A stretch of 64,000 nucleotides of DNA from Pseudomonas sp. R76 (GCF_009834565.1 NZ_CP019428.1:2480001-2544000), one strand, 5' to 3'; positions 26,967 to 36,765 are shown, counted from the first letter of the stretch. The notes: generated from the letters alone by a model not told the origin. Numbers and translations: made by a program.

Positions 26967-28916
26967 TTACCCAGCGTTTGTCGGTTTTTTAACCCGCTTG
27001 GTGCTGGCGGTTGTCTTGCGTGGCGCCGTCTTGCGCTTCTTTTTCCACGGTGTGGCACCTCGGCCCGCCGGGCTGGCCGGACCGGTGATGGTCATGCGCA
27101 TGCCATTGCAGCGTGCCACTTGCTTGCTCATCCACGCCGCCTGCTTGGCGACGAATTCCTCAAGGCTCATTTCACCGCTTTGTACCATGTCCAGCGCCTG
27201 CTCCCAGATCGCCGTGGTGCCCGGGTCGGCAATCGCTCGCGGCACTGCGTCGATCAGGCTGAACGCGGCGGGAGTGGCCGAGAGGGCCTTGCCGTTCTTG
27301 ACCAGGTAACCACGGTCCAGCAGCCCCTGGATAATCCCGGCGCGGGTGGCTTCGGTGCCGATGCCGGTGGTGTCCTTGAGCTTTTGCTTGAGCAGCGGGT
27401 CTTCCACCAGTTTGGCGACGTTTTTCATCGCCTTGATCAGGTCGCCTTCGGTGAACGGCTTGGGCGGTTGGGTCCACAGGTCCTTGAGGTTGACCTTGGC
27501 CACCGCGTAATCCTGGCCCTGCACCAGCGTCGGCAAGGCTTGCGGCGCAGGTGTCTCTCGGCCTTTGGCAGGGGCCAGCGCTTCGGGCAAGGCGCGTTTC
27601 CAGCCGGGCTCGATCACAACCTTTCCCACGGCGCACAAGGCTTGGCCGGCACAGTCGAAATCCGCCTGGGTGCGATCGTATTCATGGTTGGGCAGGAACT
27701 GTGCCAGGTAACGCGCGCGAATCAGTGTATAGACCGCGCGATGTTTGCCGCTGAGTTGCCCCACATCCTTGCCCGCGCCAGTGGGGATGATGCCGTGGTG
27801 CGCGCTGACCTTGGCATCGTTCCACGCCCGCGAGCGTCGTTGGGGGTCGATATGCGCCATCAACTCATTGACTGCCGGATCCGCGCGGCCCAGCGCGGCG
27901 AGGATTTTCGGCGCGTCACCGTGCTGGCTTAAGGGCAAGTAGCCGCAATCGCTGCGCGGGTAGGTGATGACTTTGTGAGTTTCGTAGAGAGATTGGGCGA
28001 TATCCAGAGTTTCCTGGGCGCCGAGGCCGAGCTTTTTGGAGCAGATTTCCTGCAGGGTGCCGAGGTCGAAGGGCAGGGGCGCCACCTCGCGCATGCGTTC
28101 GGTGCGCAGCTTCACCAGCCGCGCGGTGGCGGCATTGCGCATCGCATCGGCAGCGTCGCGAGCCAGCTGCGGGTTAAGGCAGCGCCCCTGGTCGTCACAC
28201 GCATCCTCCATGGCGCGCCATTGAGCGGTGAAGGTCATGTGTTCGTGGCGCAGGTCCACGTCAATGGCCCAGTGAGCCACCGGCACAAAATCGGCGATGC
28301 TGCGGTCGCGGTCCACCACCAGGCGCAGGGTGGGCGTTTGCACCCGGCCCACCGGCAACACGCCTTGATAGCCGGATTGGCGCCCGAGCAAGGTAAACAA
28401 ACGGCTCATGTTCATGCCGATCAGCCAGTCGGCGCGCGAGCGACCCAGGGCCGAGTGATACAGGCTGAAGGTTTCGGCACCCGGTTTGAGCGCCGCCAGT
28501 GCCTTGCGAATCGAGGCGTCATCCAGCGCCGACAGCCACAAGCGTTGGATCGGCCCGCGATAGCGGCAATGCTCCACCAGTTCGCGGGCAATCATCTCGC
28601 CTTCACGGTCGGCGTCGGTGGCGATCACCAGATCCTGGGTTTCTCCCAGCAAACGCTTTACGGCTTTGTACTGGCTGGCGGTCTTGGGCTTGACCAGCAT
28701 CTTCCATTTTTCCGGAACGATCGGCAGGTCGGCCAGCTCCCAGCGCTTGTATTTGGCGTCGTAGGCATCGGGCGGGGCGGTTTCCAGCAGGTGGCCGATG
28801 CACCAGGTGACTGTGACTCCATTGCCCAGCCAGCAACCGTCACCGCGCCGGCTGGCGCCGAGCACAGCGGCGATATCTTTGGCCTGGGAGGGTTTTTCAC
28901 AGAGGTACAGCCGCAT
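26967..28916 (-). CDS. topB: DNA topoisomerase III
   Basis: A 649-residue type IA topoisomerase. The N-terminal Toprim domain has LYLCEKPSQAKDIAAVLG and the acidic triad region VIATDADREGEMIARELVEHC (about residues 100-120). The catalytic tyrosine lies in VITYPRSDCGYLP near residue 320. Further motifs are MNMSRLFTLLGRQSGYQGVLPVGRVQTPTLRLVVDR and TGIGTEATRAGIIQGL. The lysine/arginine-rich tail (KKKRKTAPRKTTASTKRVKKP) is typical of TopB and binds DNA. ATG 28916 is chosen over upstream in-frame alternatives. It decatenates DNA and resolves recombination intermediates. Confidence 0.95.
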   Translation of the reverse strand: MRLYLCEKPSQAKDIAAVLGASRRGDGCWLGNGVTVTWCIGHLLETAPPDAYDAKYKRWELADLPIVPEKWKMLVKPKTASQYKAVKRLLGETQDLVIATDADREGEMIARELVEHCRYRGPIQRLWLSALDDASIRKALAALKPGAETFSLYHSALGRSRADWLIGMNMSRLFTLLGRQSGYQGVLPVGRVQTPTLRLVVDRDRSIADFVPVAHWAIDVDLRHEHMTFTAQWRAMEDACDDQGRCLNPQLARDAADAMRNAATARLVKLRTERMREVAPLPFDLGTLQEICSKKLGLGAQETLDIAQSLYETHKVITYPRSDCGYLPLSQHGDAPKILAALGRADPAVNELMAHIDPQRRSRAWNDAKVSAHHGIIPTGAGKDVGQLSGKHRAVYTLIRARYLAQFLPNHEYDRTQADFDCAGQALCAVGKVVIEPGWKRALPEALAPAKGRETPAPQALPTLVQGQDYAVAKVNLKDLWTQPPKPFTEGDLIKAMKNVAKLVEDPLLKQKLKDTTGIGTEATRAGIIQGLLDRGYLVKNGKALSATPAAFSLIDAVPRAIADPGTTAIWEQALDMVQSGEMSLEEFVAKQAAWMSKQVARCNGMRMTITGPASPAGRGATPWKKKRKTAPRKTTASTKRVKKPTNAG

Positions 28917-29030
28917 GGTCATCACATCAGATCGGGTTGATGCCTTGCAGGATGCTTAGTCAGGAGGATTTGAGCAACCATTATCTGTATGGATGTACAG
29001 CAATTTGTGTGACTGAAACAAAACCAACTG

Positions 29031-29057
29031 TGGGAGGAGGCAAGCAACCCCCTCCCA
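29031..29057. repeat. REP-like hairpin
   Basis: TGGGAGG and CCTCCCA arms enclosing AGGCAAGCAACCCC, a divergent REP-type palindrome next to the end of the MHS transporter gene, where it may also help terminate transcription. Confidence 0.5.
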
Positions 29058-29065
29058 GCAGCAGA

Positions 29066-30688
29066 TCAGTTGTTATTGATATCCACATTCCGCGTTTCTT
29101 TGAGGCAGAACAACCCGACGATCAGGCTCACCCCAGTCACCACCACCGGATACCACAGGCCATAGAAGATATCGCCGGTGTACACCACCAAGGCAAACGA
29201 TACCGTCGGCAGGAACCCGCCAAACCAGCCGTTACCGATGTGGTAGGGCAGCGACATCGAGGTGTAGCGGATTCGCGTCGGGAACAGTTCCACCATCAAC
29301 GCCGCCAGCGGGCCGTAGCACATGGCGGCGATCAGGATCAGCACCACGATCAGCACCACCACCATGACCTTGTTGACCTGCGCCACGTCCGCCGAAGTCG
29401 GGTAGCCGGCCAATGTCACGGCGCCGCGCAGGGCCGCTTCGTCGAAACCGTCGATACGCACATCGCCCACGCTCACTTGCACCGGGCTGCCTGCTGGCGC
29501 GGCGCTGCTGCTGTAGGGCAGGCCTTGCTTGACCAGGAAGGTCTTGACCTTGTCGCACGGGCTGTCAAATTTTGCCTTGCCCACCGGGTCGAACTGGAAG
29601 GTGCAGGTGGCCGGGTCGGCCAACACCGTGATCGGCGCTTGTCGACTGGCCTGGTCCATCGCCGGGTTGGTGTAGTGCGCCAGGCCCTTGAAGATCGGGA
29701 AGTACAGCGCCGTGGCGAGCAGCAAGCCGAGCATCAGCACCGGTTTGCGGCCCACTTTGTCCGACAGCCAGCCAAACAGAATGAAGAACGGTGCGCCGAT
29801 GACCACGCTGATAATCAGCAGCATGTTGGCCAGGGCCGGGTCCATCTTCAGGAATTGCGTGAGGAAGAACAGCACATAAAACTGCGCCGCGTAGAAGGTC
29901 ACCGCTTGCCCGCCGTTAATGCTGAACAGCGCGATCAGCACTACTTTGAGGTTTTCCCACTTGCCGAAAGACTCACGGATCGGCGACTTGCTGGCCTTGC
30001 CTTCCTCTTTCATTTTCAGGAACGCGGGCGACTCATGCAGGCTCATGCGGATCCAGGTGGAAATACCCAGCAGCACGATGGAAAACAGGAACGGAATACG
30101 CCAGCCCCACACTTCGAACTGGTCGCCGGTGAAGTAACGGCAGGCCAGCACCACCAGCAATGACAACAGCAGGCCGAGGGTGGCGGTGGATTGAATCCAG
30201 CTGGTGTGCAAGCCGCGTTTGCCGGCCGGCGCGTGCTCGGCCACGTAGGTGGCTGCGCCGCCGTACTCGCCGCCCAACGCCAGGCCTTGCAGCATACGCA
30301 GCACGATCAGGATGACCGGCGCGGCAATGCCGATGCTGGCGTAGGTCGGCAATAGCCCGACACAGAAGGTTGCCACGCCCATCAGGATGATGGTGACGAG
30401 AAAGGTGTATTTGCGCCCGATCATGTCGCCCAGGCGGCCAAATACCAGCGCGCCGAATGGGCGTACGACAAAGCCGGCCGCAAAGGCCATCAAGGCAAAG
30501 ATGAACGCCGTGGTGTCGTTGACCCCGGCAAAGAATTGCTTGCTGATCACCGCCGCCAGGGCGCCGTAGAGGAAAAAGTCATACCACTCGAACACCGTCC
30601 CCAGGGACGAGGCGAAGATGACTTTTCTTGATTCGCTGCCGGTGCTCGCGCGGACGGCCGAGCCCAGGGGTTGAGCATGTTCTGACAT
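29066..30688 (-). CDS. MHS-family MFS transporter with long periplasmic loop
   Basis: A 540-residue metabolite:H+ symporter-type major facilitator (ShiA/ProP/KgtP group). Opening VIFASSLGTVFEWYDFFLYGALA, motif A GRLGDMIGRKYTFLVTI, and LQGLALGGEYGGAATYVAEHAP are diagnostic of the MHS family. About 100 polar residues with two cysteines (ATCTFQF...SPCDKVK) are inserted between helices late in the protein, an unusually long loop. ATG 30688 follows GAGGG. It is 65 bp downstream of the GMC oxidoreductase gene on the same strand, so transporter and dehydrogenase probably handle the same alcohol or betaine-like substrate. Confidence 0.88.
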   Translation of the reverse strand: MSEHAQPLGSAVRASTGSESRKVIFASSLGTVFEWYDFFLYGALAAVISKQFFAGVNDTTAFIFALMAFAAGFVVRPFGALVFGRLGDMIGRKYTFLVTIILMGVATFCVGLLPTYASIGIAAPVILIVLRMLQGLALGGEYGGAATYVAEHAPAGKRGLHTSWIQSTATLGLLLSLLVVLACRYFTGDQFEVWGWRIPFLFSIVLLGISTWIRMSLHESPAFLKMKEEGKASKSPIRESFGKWENLKVVLIALFSINGGQAVTFYAAQFYVLFFLTQFLKMDPALANMLLIISVVIGAPFFILFGWLSDKVGRKPVLMLGLLLATALYFPIFKGLAHYTNPAMDQASRQAPITVLADPATCTFQFDPVGKAKFDSPCDKVKTFLVKQGLPYSSSAAPAGSPVQVSVGDVRIDGFDEAALRGAVTLAGYPTSADVAQVNKVMVVVLIVVLILIAAMCYGPLAALMVELFPTRIRYTSMSLPYHIGNGWFGGFLPTVSFALVVYTGDIFYGLWYPVVVTGVSLIVGLFCLKETRNVDINNN

Positions 30689-30753
30689 CGGGTAACCCTC
30701 ACAGTGATTATTTATTGTTGTTCCACTGTCGGCGCCGGGTGCGGCGCCGCTAT

Positions 30754-32400
30754 TCAGATTGCATGAACCGTTTCTCTCTGCGGGGCGAGGCTCCTTGTGT
30801 TCGGCGAAAGGATCAACTGCGCAGCTTTCTCCGCAATCATCAGTGTAGGCGAGCATGTGTTGCCGGACGTGATGCGTGGCATCACCGAAGCATCGGCGAT
30901 GCGCAGGCCGGGCACGCCATGCACACGCAGTTGGGCGTCGACCACGGCATGCGTGTCATCACCCATGCGGCAAGTGCCCACCGGATGGAAGATGGTCGTG
31001 CCAATGCGCGCAGCGGCTTCATGCAGCTGTTCTTCGGTTTGCAGCGAATCGCCCGGCAGGTATTCCACCGGTTTGAATTGGCTCAAGGCGGGCGCCGCAA
31101 CGATGCGGCGCGTCAGGCGGATGGCGTCGGCCGCTACGCGCAGGTCTTCTGGATGGCTGAGGTAGTTGGGCCGAATCAGCGGTGCATCGGCCGGGTTGGC
31201 CGAGCGAATATCGATACGGCCACGGCTTTGCGGACGCAGGTCGCACACCGACGCAGTAAACGCCGGGAACGCATGCAACGGCTCGCCAAAACGCTCCAGG
31301 GACAGTGGCTGCACATGGTATTCAAGGTTGGCCGAGGTCTGTTCCGGGCCGGAGCGGGCGAAGGCGCCGAGCTGGCTTGGCGCCATCGACAACGGGCCGC
31401 TGCGGTCATACAGGTAGCGCAGGCCCATGCCCATCTTGCCCCACAGGGTGCCGGCGATCTGGTTCAGGGTGCGTGCGTTTTCCAGTTTGTAGATCAGTCG
31501 CAGTTGCAGGTGATCCTGCAGGTTGCCGCCCACGCCGGGCAGCTCATGCAGTACATCGATTCCCAACGGTTTGAGCACGTTGGCAGGGCCTATCCCTGAG
31601 CGTTGCAGGATACCTGGCGAGCCCACGGAGCCGGCGCACAGGACGATCTCCTTGCGTGCCTTCCAGCTCATCTGTTGGCCATGCTGGCGCCCGACCACTG
31701 CCGAGGCGCGGCCGTTTTCCAGTACGACGCGGTCCACTTCAACTTCAGTCAGCACGGTCAGATTGGGTCGCTGGCGAATCGGCTTGAGAAACGCCTTGGC
31801 CGCATTCCAGCGAACCCCGGCCTTCTGGTTGACCTGGAAGTAGCCGCAGCCTTCGTTGTCGCCGGTGTTGAAGTCGTTGATCGGTGCGATACCACTTTGC
31901 GCCGCCGCATCACGGAAGGCATCCAGGATCGGCCAGTGCAGGCGCTGTTGCTCCACGCGCCACTCGCCGCCGTCGCTGTGAAATTCCGAGCCGCCGGCGA
32001 AGTGGTTTTCGCTCTGCTTGAACAGTGGCAGCACGTCTTTCCAGGCCCAGCCCGGGTTGCCTTCGGCGGCCCAGCCATCGTAATCCTGGGCCTGGCCGCG
32101 CATGTAGATCATGCCGTTGATCGACGAGCAGCCGCCCAGCACTTTGCCACGCGGGTAACTCAGCGCACGGCCTTGCAGGCCTTCCTGGGCTTCGGTCTTG
32201 AAGCACCAGTCGGTGCGTGGGTTACCGATGCAGAACAGGTAGCCGACGGGGATGTGGATCCAGGGATAGTTGTCGCGACCACCGGCTTCGAGCAGCAGCA
32301 CGCGGTGGGCGGGGTTGGCGGACAGTCGATTGGCCAGCAGGCAGCCTGCGGGGCCGGCGCCTACTACCACGTAATCGTATTCAGCAGCTGCAATGGGCAT
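30754..32400 (-). CDS. GMC-family FAD alcohol dehydrogenase (BetA/AlkJ-like)
   Basis: A 548-residue glucose-methanol-choline oxidoreductase. The FAD motif DYVVVGAGPAGCLLANRLS begins at residue 9, followed by LLLEAGG, PRGKVLGGCSSINGMIYMRG (GMC signature 1), and GSVGSPGILQRSGIGP (signature 2). The C-terminal catalytic His-Asn/His region is FHPVGTCRMG and the last His-containing SGNTCSPTLMIAEKAA. Length fits choline dehydrogenase-like enzymes, but the absence of betB and betI nearby argues against choline itself. It heads a two-gene unit with the MHS transporter and is divergent from a LysR gene. Confidence 0.9.
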   Translation of the reverse strand: MPIAAAEYDYVVVGAGPAGCLLANRLSANPAHRVLLLEAGGRDNYPWIHIPVGYLFCIGNPRTDWCFKTEAQEGLQGRALSYPRGKVLGGCSSINGMIYMRGQAQDYDGWAAEGNPGWAWKDVLPLFKQSENHFAGGSEFHSDGGEWRVEQQRLHWPILDAFRDAAAQSGIAPINDFNTGDNEGCGYFQVNQKAGVRWNAAKAFLKPIRQRPNLTVLTEVEVDRVVLENGRASAVVGRQHGQQMSWKARKEIVLCAGSVGSPGILQRSGIGPANVLKPLGIDVLHELPGVGGNLQDHLQLRLIYKLENARTLNQIAGTLWGKMGMGLRYLYDRSGPLSMAPSQLGAFARSGPEQTSANLEYHVQPLSLERFGEPLHAFPAFTASVCDLRPQSRGRIDIRSANPADAPLIRPNYLSHPEDLRVAADAIRLTRRIVAAPALSQFKPVEYLPGDSLQTEEQLHEAAARIGTTIFHPVGTCRMGDDTHAVVDAQLRVHGVPGLRIADASVMPRITSGNTCSPTLMIAEKAAQLILSPNTRSLAPQRETVHAI

Positions 32401-32440
32401 CTGAGGTCTCGCTTGTTTTTCTTATTGGCTCCATCCTAGT

Positions 32441-32471
32441 TGTTAGTTTTCGTCTTAAAAATGTTAGTTTT
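32441..32471. promoter_or_regulatory. Direct repeat in divergent GMC/LysR promoter region
   Basis: TGTTAGTTTT occurs at 32441-32450 and again at 32462-32471, a 21-bp period (two helical turns), inside the 129-bp gap between the GMC gene and the divergent LysR gene. A candidate LysR operator. Confidence 0.4.
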
Positions 32472-32529
32472 TACCCAGCTGCTGTGCGTTTTTAAACAGC
32501 GCGGCACCGGCTCTCGCATTGGAGGCGAC

Positions 32530-33423
32530 ATGTTCGACTGGAATGACCTGCGGTTTTTTCTCGAGTTGCAACGCAGCGGCCGCCTGCTGACCGCCGCGCA
32601 GCGCCTGAAAACCACGCACGCCACCGTGGCCCGACATATCGAGGCCATTGAGAAAAGCCTCGGCACCGCGCTGTTTGTGCAGCACGCCCAGGGTTACGAA
32701 TTGACGCCCTCCGGCGAAGCCCTGCTCAAACATGCCGAAGCCATGGAAAACGTCGCGCTGCTGGCCGAGGACGAACTCACCCATTGCGCCGCGCCCCTGG
32801 GCAAGATTCGCCTCGGTGTGGCCGAAGGGTTGGGCGTGATGTTCCTCGCCAGCCGCATGGGCGGGCTGTTCGACCGTTACCCTGGGCTGGAAGTGGAGCT
32901 GGTGGCCGTGCCGCGTTTCGTCAGCATTCTCAACCGCGAAGCGGAAATCAGCATCCACCTCGAACGCCCCAGCGTCGATCAACTCGTCACGCGCAAACTC
33001 ACCGACTACCGCCTGGCGCTCTACGCCAGCCGCGCCTATCTGGACCGCAACCCGCCGATCGAAAAACGCGAAGACCTCGCCGTGCATGCCTGGATCGATT
33101 ATGTCGATGACCTGCTGTTCAGCCAGGAACTGAAGTTCCTCAGCAGCTTTTGCCGCAACCCCAAGGTGGTGTTCCACAGCACCAGCGTGATCGCCCAGCA
33201 CCAGGCGGCGCGCTCGGGGTTGGGGATTGCCGTGTTGCCGTGCTTTATGGCGGCGGGTGACCCGGACTTGGTGGCGCTGCTGCCGACGGAGGGGATTCAA
33301 CGCAGCTACTGGATCAGCTCGCGGCGGGAGCTGCACAAGTCGGTGCGGCTGCGGGTGTTGTGGGATTATGTGGTGGAGTTGTGTGCAAGGGAGCAGGGGT
33401 TGTTGCTCGGCGAATCCCACTGA
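32530..33423 (+). CDS. LysR-type regulator
   Basis: A 297-residue LysR regulator with the DNA-binding domain at residues 1-60 (MFDWNDLRFFLELQRSGRLLTAAQRLKTTHATVARHIEAIEKSLGTALF) and an effector domain (GKIRLGVAEGLGVMFLASRMGGLFDRYPGLEVELV). The WNDLRFFLEL opening is typical of the CrgA/DsdC-like subgroup. ATG 32530 is fixed by a strong GGAGGCGAC. It is divergent from the GMC oxidoreductase-MHS unit and presumably controls it. Confidence 0.87.
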   Translation: MFDWNDLRFFLELQRSGRLLTAAQRLKTTHATVARHIEAIEKSLGTALFVQHAQGYELTPSGEALLKHAEAMENVALLAEDELTHCAAPLGKIRLGVAEGLGVMFLASRMGGLFDRYPGLEVELVAVPRFVSILNREAEISIHLERPSVDQLVTRKLTDYRLALYASRAYLDRNPPIEKREDLAVHAWIDYVDDLLFSQELKFLSSFCRNPKVVFHSTSVIAQHQAARSGLGIAVLPCFMAAGDPDLVALLPTEGIQRSYWISSRRELHKSVRLRVLWDYVVELCAREQGLLLGESH

Positions 33424-33440
33424 GCAAACCGGATCAGAAA

Positions 33441-33600
33441 TGTGGGGGCCTGGCTTGCCTGCAACACAGTATCCCTCTGATGCAATGAGATACAAATGTG
33501 GGAGCTGGCTTGCCTGCGATGCAGACACCTCGGTGTATCAGGCAGAACCAGTTGATGCCATCGCAGGCAAGCCAGCTCCCACAGAAGCCAGCTCCCACAC
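33441..33600. repeat. REP cluster of about four arms
   Basis: Arms at 33441 (TGTGGGGGCCTGGCTTGCCT), 33497 (TGTGGGAGCTGGCTTGCCTG), 33561 (GCAGGCAAGCCAGCTCCCACA) and a truncated AGCCAGCTCCCACA copy at 33586. It fills the gap between the convergent LysR and DUF3857 genes; no gene lies here. Confidence 0.9.
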
Positions 33601-33638
33601 AAGCCGGTTCCAATATTGGATTTGCGTTTACAGTGCGG

Positions 33639-35507
33639 TTAGAGCTTCACCACCTGATGCACCTGCTCCGCACACGCCCGCGCCTCGTCAATCATCTTGC
33701 CAAACGCGTCACTGGCGACTTCAGCATGGGTCAGCCAGCGCGTCTTCTGGCTCAGGCGATAGTGATAGCGCAGCCCGTCATCGGTGCGTTTCCCTTCCAG
33801 ATCCAGGTCATACCACGGCGAGCGCACCTGGCAGCCGGGGATGGCTTTTTCCATCTGCCCACCTGTCAGCGTGAAGCTGTAATCGTGGGTCTGGGGGTTA
33901 CCCAGGTCAAGGTCGGCCTGCTGGTGGTGGCGGCGGTAGTTGATGAAGCCGTCCCAACGCCCTTTGAGCGATTCATCGGTGTAGACATAGTCACTCGCCA
34001 GTTTTTCCAGCGCACGCTGGTCGTTCATGGTCGCGCTGACGGTGTAGCCGTCGTGCACCACAAAGGCCGTGGGTTGGCGGGTGATCTGGCAGTCGCTGAT
34101 TTCGTTGCCGAAGTTGGCGCAGATGTTCTGGTCGGTGGCGGTGGTGCCTTGCTGGCGGTCGGCCACGCTCATTTGCATCAGCGGCAAGCGGCTGAAAGTG
34201 ATGGTGGCCTGGGTGGCGCCATTGCCCTGCTTGTCGAAATGCACCTGTTTGTCGAGGCGCAGGGTGGTTTCGGGGCGTTCCAGCGGGATCTGTTCTTCGC
34301 GCACTTGGCCCTGGGCATTGTTGACCAGCACCCAGCGGTCCTGGATGTCGGGCAGGGTTTGGCCGGGGGCGAAAACCGGGTTGGTCGGGTCGAGCCACCA
34401 GACCTGGCCGTCGACTTCGGCGCGCACAATCGCATGGTTCGGCGCGTTGGTGCCGGGGATCAGCAACGCATACGCCACATCGCCACGGCTGACCCAGGCG
34501 GTCTCGGCCTTGATGCCGCTGGCCTTGAGCATGGCGGTCAGCAAAATCGCCAGGTCTTTACAGTCGCCATAACCATGCTGCTCGATTTCCTCCAGGTTGA
34601 ACGGCACATAGCCGCGCTCCGTAGCGCGCCAGTCGCCGAGGTAGCGGTAGTGATCGTTGATGTGCTGCATCAGCGCGGCGACCTGTTCGGCCGGTGGCAA
34701 GCTGCGCGCGGCGACTACGGCGGCGGCGGCTTGCGCAGGCAGGTTGGCTCCGAGAATCTGGTTGTAACGCTGGGCAAAATCGCCGAAATACGCCTGGCGA
34801 TCCACGGCGCTGCCGACTTCCAGGCGCGGGACGCGCAGCAGCGTGGCACTGGAAGATTCATTGATGTAGTTGAGGTAGGTCGGTTTCTTTTGCACCACGT
34901 CCAAGGTCTTGCCATTGGCCGATGGCGTCACCGTGAACCCGTCGAACAGCTCGCTGCGCCACTGGATCGGCCGCTCGGCGGTAAAGCGCGCCTTGACGTG
35001 GTCGCGACGGAACGCGCTGGGGCCGAACATCAGGGCGTAGTGAAACTGCGTCACCAGCGGTTTGGCCGCGCGATGTTCGCGCACGGTGAAACGAATTTGT
35101 GTGCCCACGCGCAGGTTTGGAAACGCCAGGGAAGTCTGCTTGTCGCGGCTGAAACCCTGGTCCGGGTTGGGTGCGGTGCGCGTGTCGATTTGCGCCGCGT
35201 CCAGTGCGATCGGCTTGGCGCCAGGCTGGGTGGATTGCGCGCTGATCACTTCAAAGGTATCGCCTTCGGAATAGTCGAAGTCGATGCGCGAGAGCATTTC
35301 GCGGCCGTTGGGTTTGAGGATCGTATAGTGCTGGGTGGTGGTGCAGTCAGTGCTGGCGTCGCGGTTGAAGTGGCAATGCAGCTCGGTGTCGCTGGCCAGC
35401 GGGGCTTCGGCCATGGGTTGCAGGGCGGCGTTAACAGAATGGGTAAACAGCCCCAGGCTGATGACAATCAAAGAGCGGTGAAACGAAAAACGCTGCAAAC
35501 AGTACAT
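33639..35507 (-). CDS. DUF3857/transglutaminase-like periplasmic protein
   Basis: A 622-residue exported protein. Signal peptide: RFSFHRSLIVISLGLFTHSVNA, cleavage probably after Ala30. The N-terminal half is a DUF3857 beta domain (YTILKPNGREMLSRIDFDYSEGDTFEVISAQ). A papain-like transglutaminase core follows with the catalytic cysteine in HGYGDCKDLAILLTAMLKASGIKAETAWV (about residue 320), His in PNHAIVRAEVDGQVWWLDPT and Asp. A DUF3858-like C-terminal part follows. ATG 35507 has CGAGGCG ahead. Substrate unknown; members are thought to act on proteins or peptides in the periplasm. Monocistronic. Confidence 0.85.
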   Translation of the reverse strand: MYCLQRFSFHRSLIVISLGLFTHSVNAALQPMAEAPLASDTELHCHFNRDASTDCTTTQHYTILKPNGREMLSRIDFDYSEGDTFEVISAQSTQPGAKPIALDAAQIDTRTAPNPDQGFSRDKQTSLAFPNLRVGTQIRFTVREHRAAKPLVTQFHYALMFGPSAFRRDHVKARFTAERPIQWRSELFDGFTVTPSANGKTLDVVQKKPTYLNYINESSSATLLRVPRLEVGSAVDRQAYFGDFAQRYNQILGANLPAQAAAAVVAARSLPPAEQVAALMQHINDHYRYLGDWRATERGYVPFNLEEIEQHGYGDCKDLAILLTAMLKASGIKAETAWVSRGDVAYALLIPGTNAPNHAIVRAEVDGQVWWLDPTNPVFAPGQTLPDIQDRWVLVNNAQGQVREEQIPLERPETTLRLDKQVHFDKQGNGATQATITFSRLPLMQMSVADRQQGTTATDQNICANFGNEISDCQITRQPTAFVVHDGYTVSATMNDQRALEKLASDYVYTDESLKGRWDGFINYRRHHQQADLDLGNPQTHDYSFTLTGGQMEKAIPGCQVRSPWYDLDLEGKRTDDGLRYHYRLSQKTRWLTHAEVASDAFGKMIDEARACAEQVHQVVKL

Positions 35508-35610
35508 TGGCGCCTCGGGTGACACATTGAAACAACTGCCCAACGGGCAGTGAGAAGGCGCCGGATGATAATTGATCGCAACAACAAAATCCAGGATTGT
35601 TCGACAATTT

Positions 35611-36750
35611 TTAGGGCTGAAAGGCCCGAGCTAGAGCCTTTTCTTTGATTAAGGTCAGGGTTTTAGCAGGTCGAACTCGGCGCTGGCGAGCCGCTCGCCG
35701 TTGACCAGCACGTGCATGCCTGCCAGGGTAGTGCTTGCGGGTAGTCAGTTCACGGATGTGTTGTTCGCGGCGAATGCTGTGGTGCTCGCCTGCGCCCAAC
35801 GTGAATGTCTTGAGTTTGAACACCTTGGCCGCGCTGTGGCCGGCGCTTTTTACGTAGTCGATGGCGTAGTCCACCACCAGCTTTTGCGCGGTGGCGGCGG
35901 TGGATTGCAGCGTAAACGACAGGGTGATGCGCTCACCGAGGTTGATCGCCGCGGGTGTAACGTTCAACTCACCAATCACCACCTCGGCCTTGGCCCCGGC
36001 GCCCATGAGCGTCAGCGCGCGGGTATTGCCTTGTTTGATCAGGCTGCGCAGCGCGTGGCGGGCGATCCACGCGGTGTGCGGGTTCTCCAGGTTCCAGCCT
36101 TCGATCAGGCTGAGCACCCAGTCCGGGTCGTCCTTGGTGATGTCGTTGAGGTGGTTGGCCACTGACTTGCGCACGTACAGGCTGCTGTCAGCCTTGAGGT
36201 TGTCGAGGATCGAGGCGCACAACTCGGGGTTGGCCTGCACCTCGGCCAGGCGAAACGACCACGGCAGGCGAGGGCGCGAGCCTTCACTGGCCAAGCGCCG
36301 CACGTGTTCGTTGGCATCCAGTGACCATTCCTGCATCACGGCCAAGGTGCGTTGGAAGTCGTGCAACAGAAAGTGGCGGATGGCGAACTCGGCCGATCCA
36401 AAGGTGGTGAAGTATTTGAGCGCGGCCATGGAACGCTTGAAATCATCCTGGCCGTAACTCGCCACGTAATGCGGCAGGAACAGGCTGACAAACGCGCTGT
36501 TCAGGCGCGGTGCCAGGGCGTAGAGCAGCTTGAGGGTTTGCGCGTAATCCAGCGCGATCACCGCGTGCAGGCTTTCGCTGACCCGCGCCATGCGCTGCAT
36601 CACCGACAACTCGGCGAGCCCGGCCTTGGCGTGCTTGAGAAACCCCTTGGCGTCGAACGCCGGGTACACCGCCGACATCTGCGTGGCGATGTGTTGCAGG
36701 CGTTCGACGTTGAAGATTTCCTTTAGGGCGGGTGCGCTTTGCTCGGTCAT
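35611..36750 (-). pseudogene. DNA alkylation repair-like protein (HEAT repeats) with C-terminal frameshift
   Basis: Residues 1 to about 345 are a HEAT-repeat protein of the COG4335 DNA alkylation repair group (AlkC/AlkD-like glycosylases): FDAKGFLKHAKAGLAELSVMQRMARVSESLHAV, DPDWVLSLIEGWNLENPHTAWIARHALRSLIKQGNTRAL, then a beta domain (INLGERITLSFTL). After RKHYPGRHA the frame turns into Arg/Ala-rich sequence. In the next frame the expected ending VLVNGERLASAEFDLLKP reads to a TGA at 35655-35657. One extra base near 35712-35716 explains both. The tail lies beyond the HEAT fold, so activity may survive. It starts 15 bp after the glutamine synthetase-like gene. Confidence 0.8.
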
Positions 36751-36765
36751 CGGTGGTTCCAGGGG

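Noticed and set aside
28937..30163. 408-codon plus-strand frame over the MHS transporter
   Set aside because: His/Gln/Arg-rich shadow of a membrane protein on the other strand.
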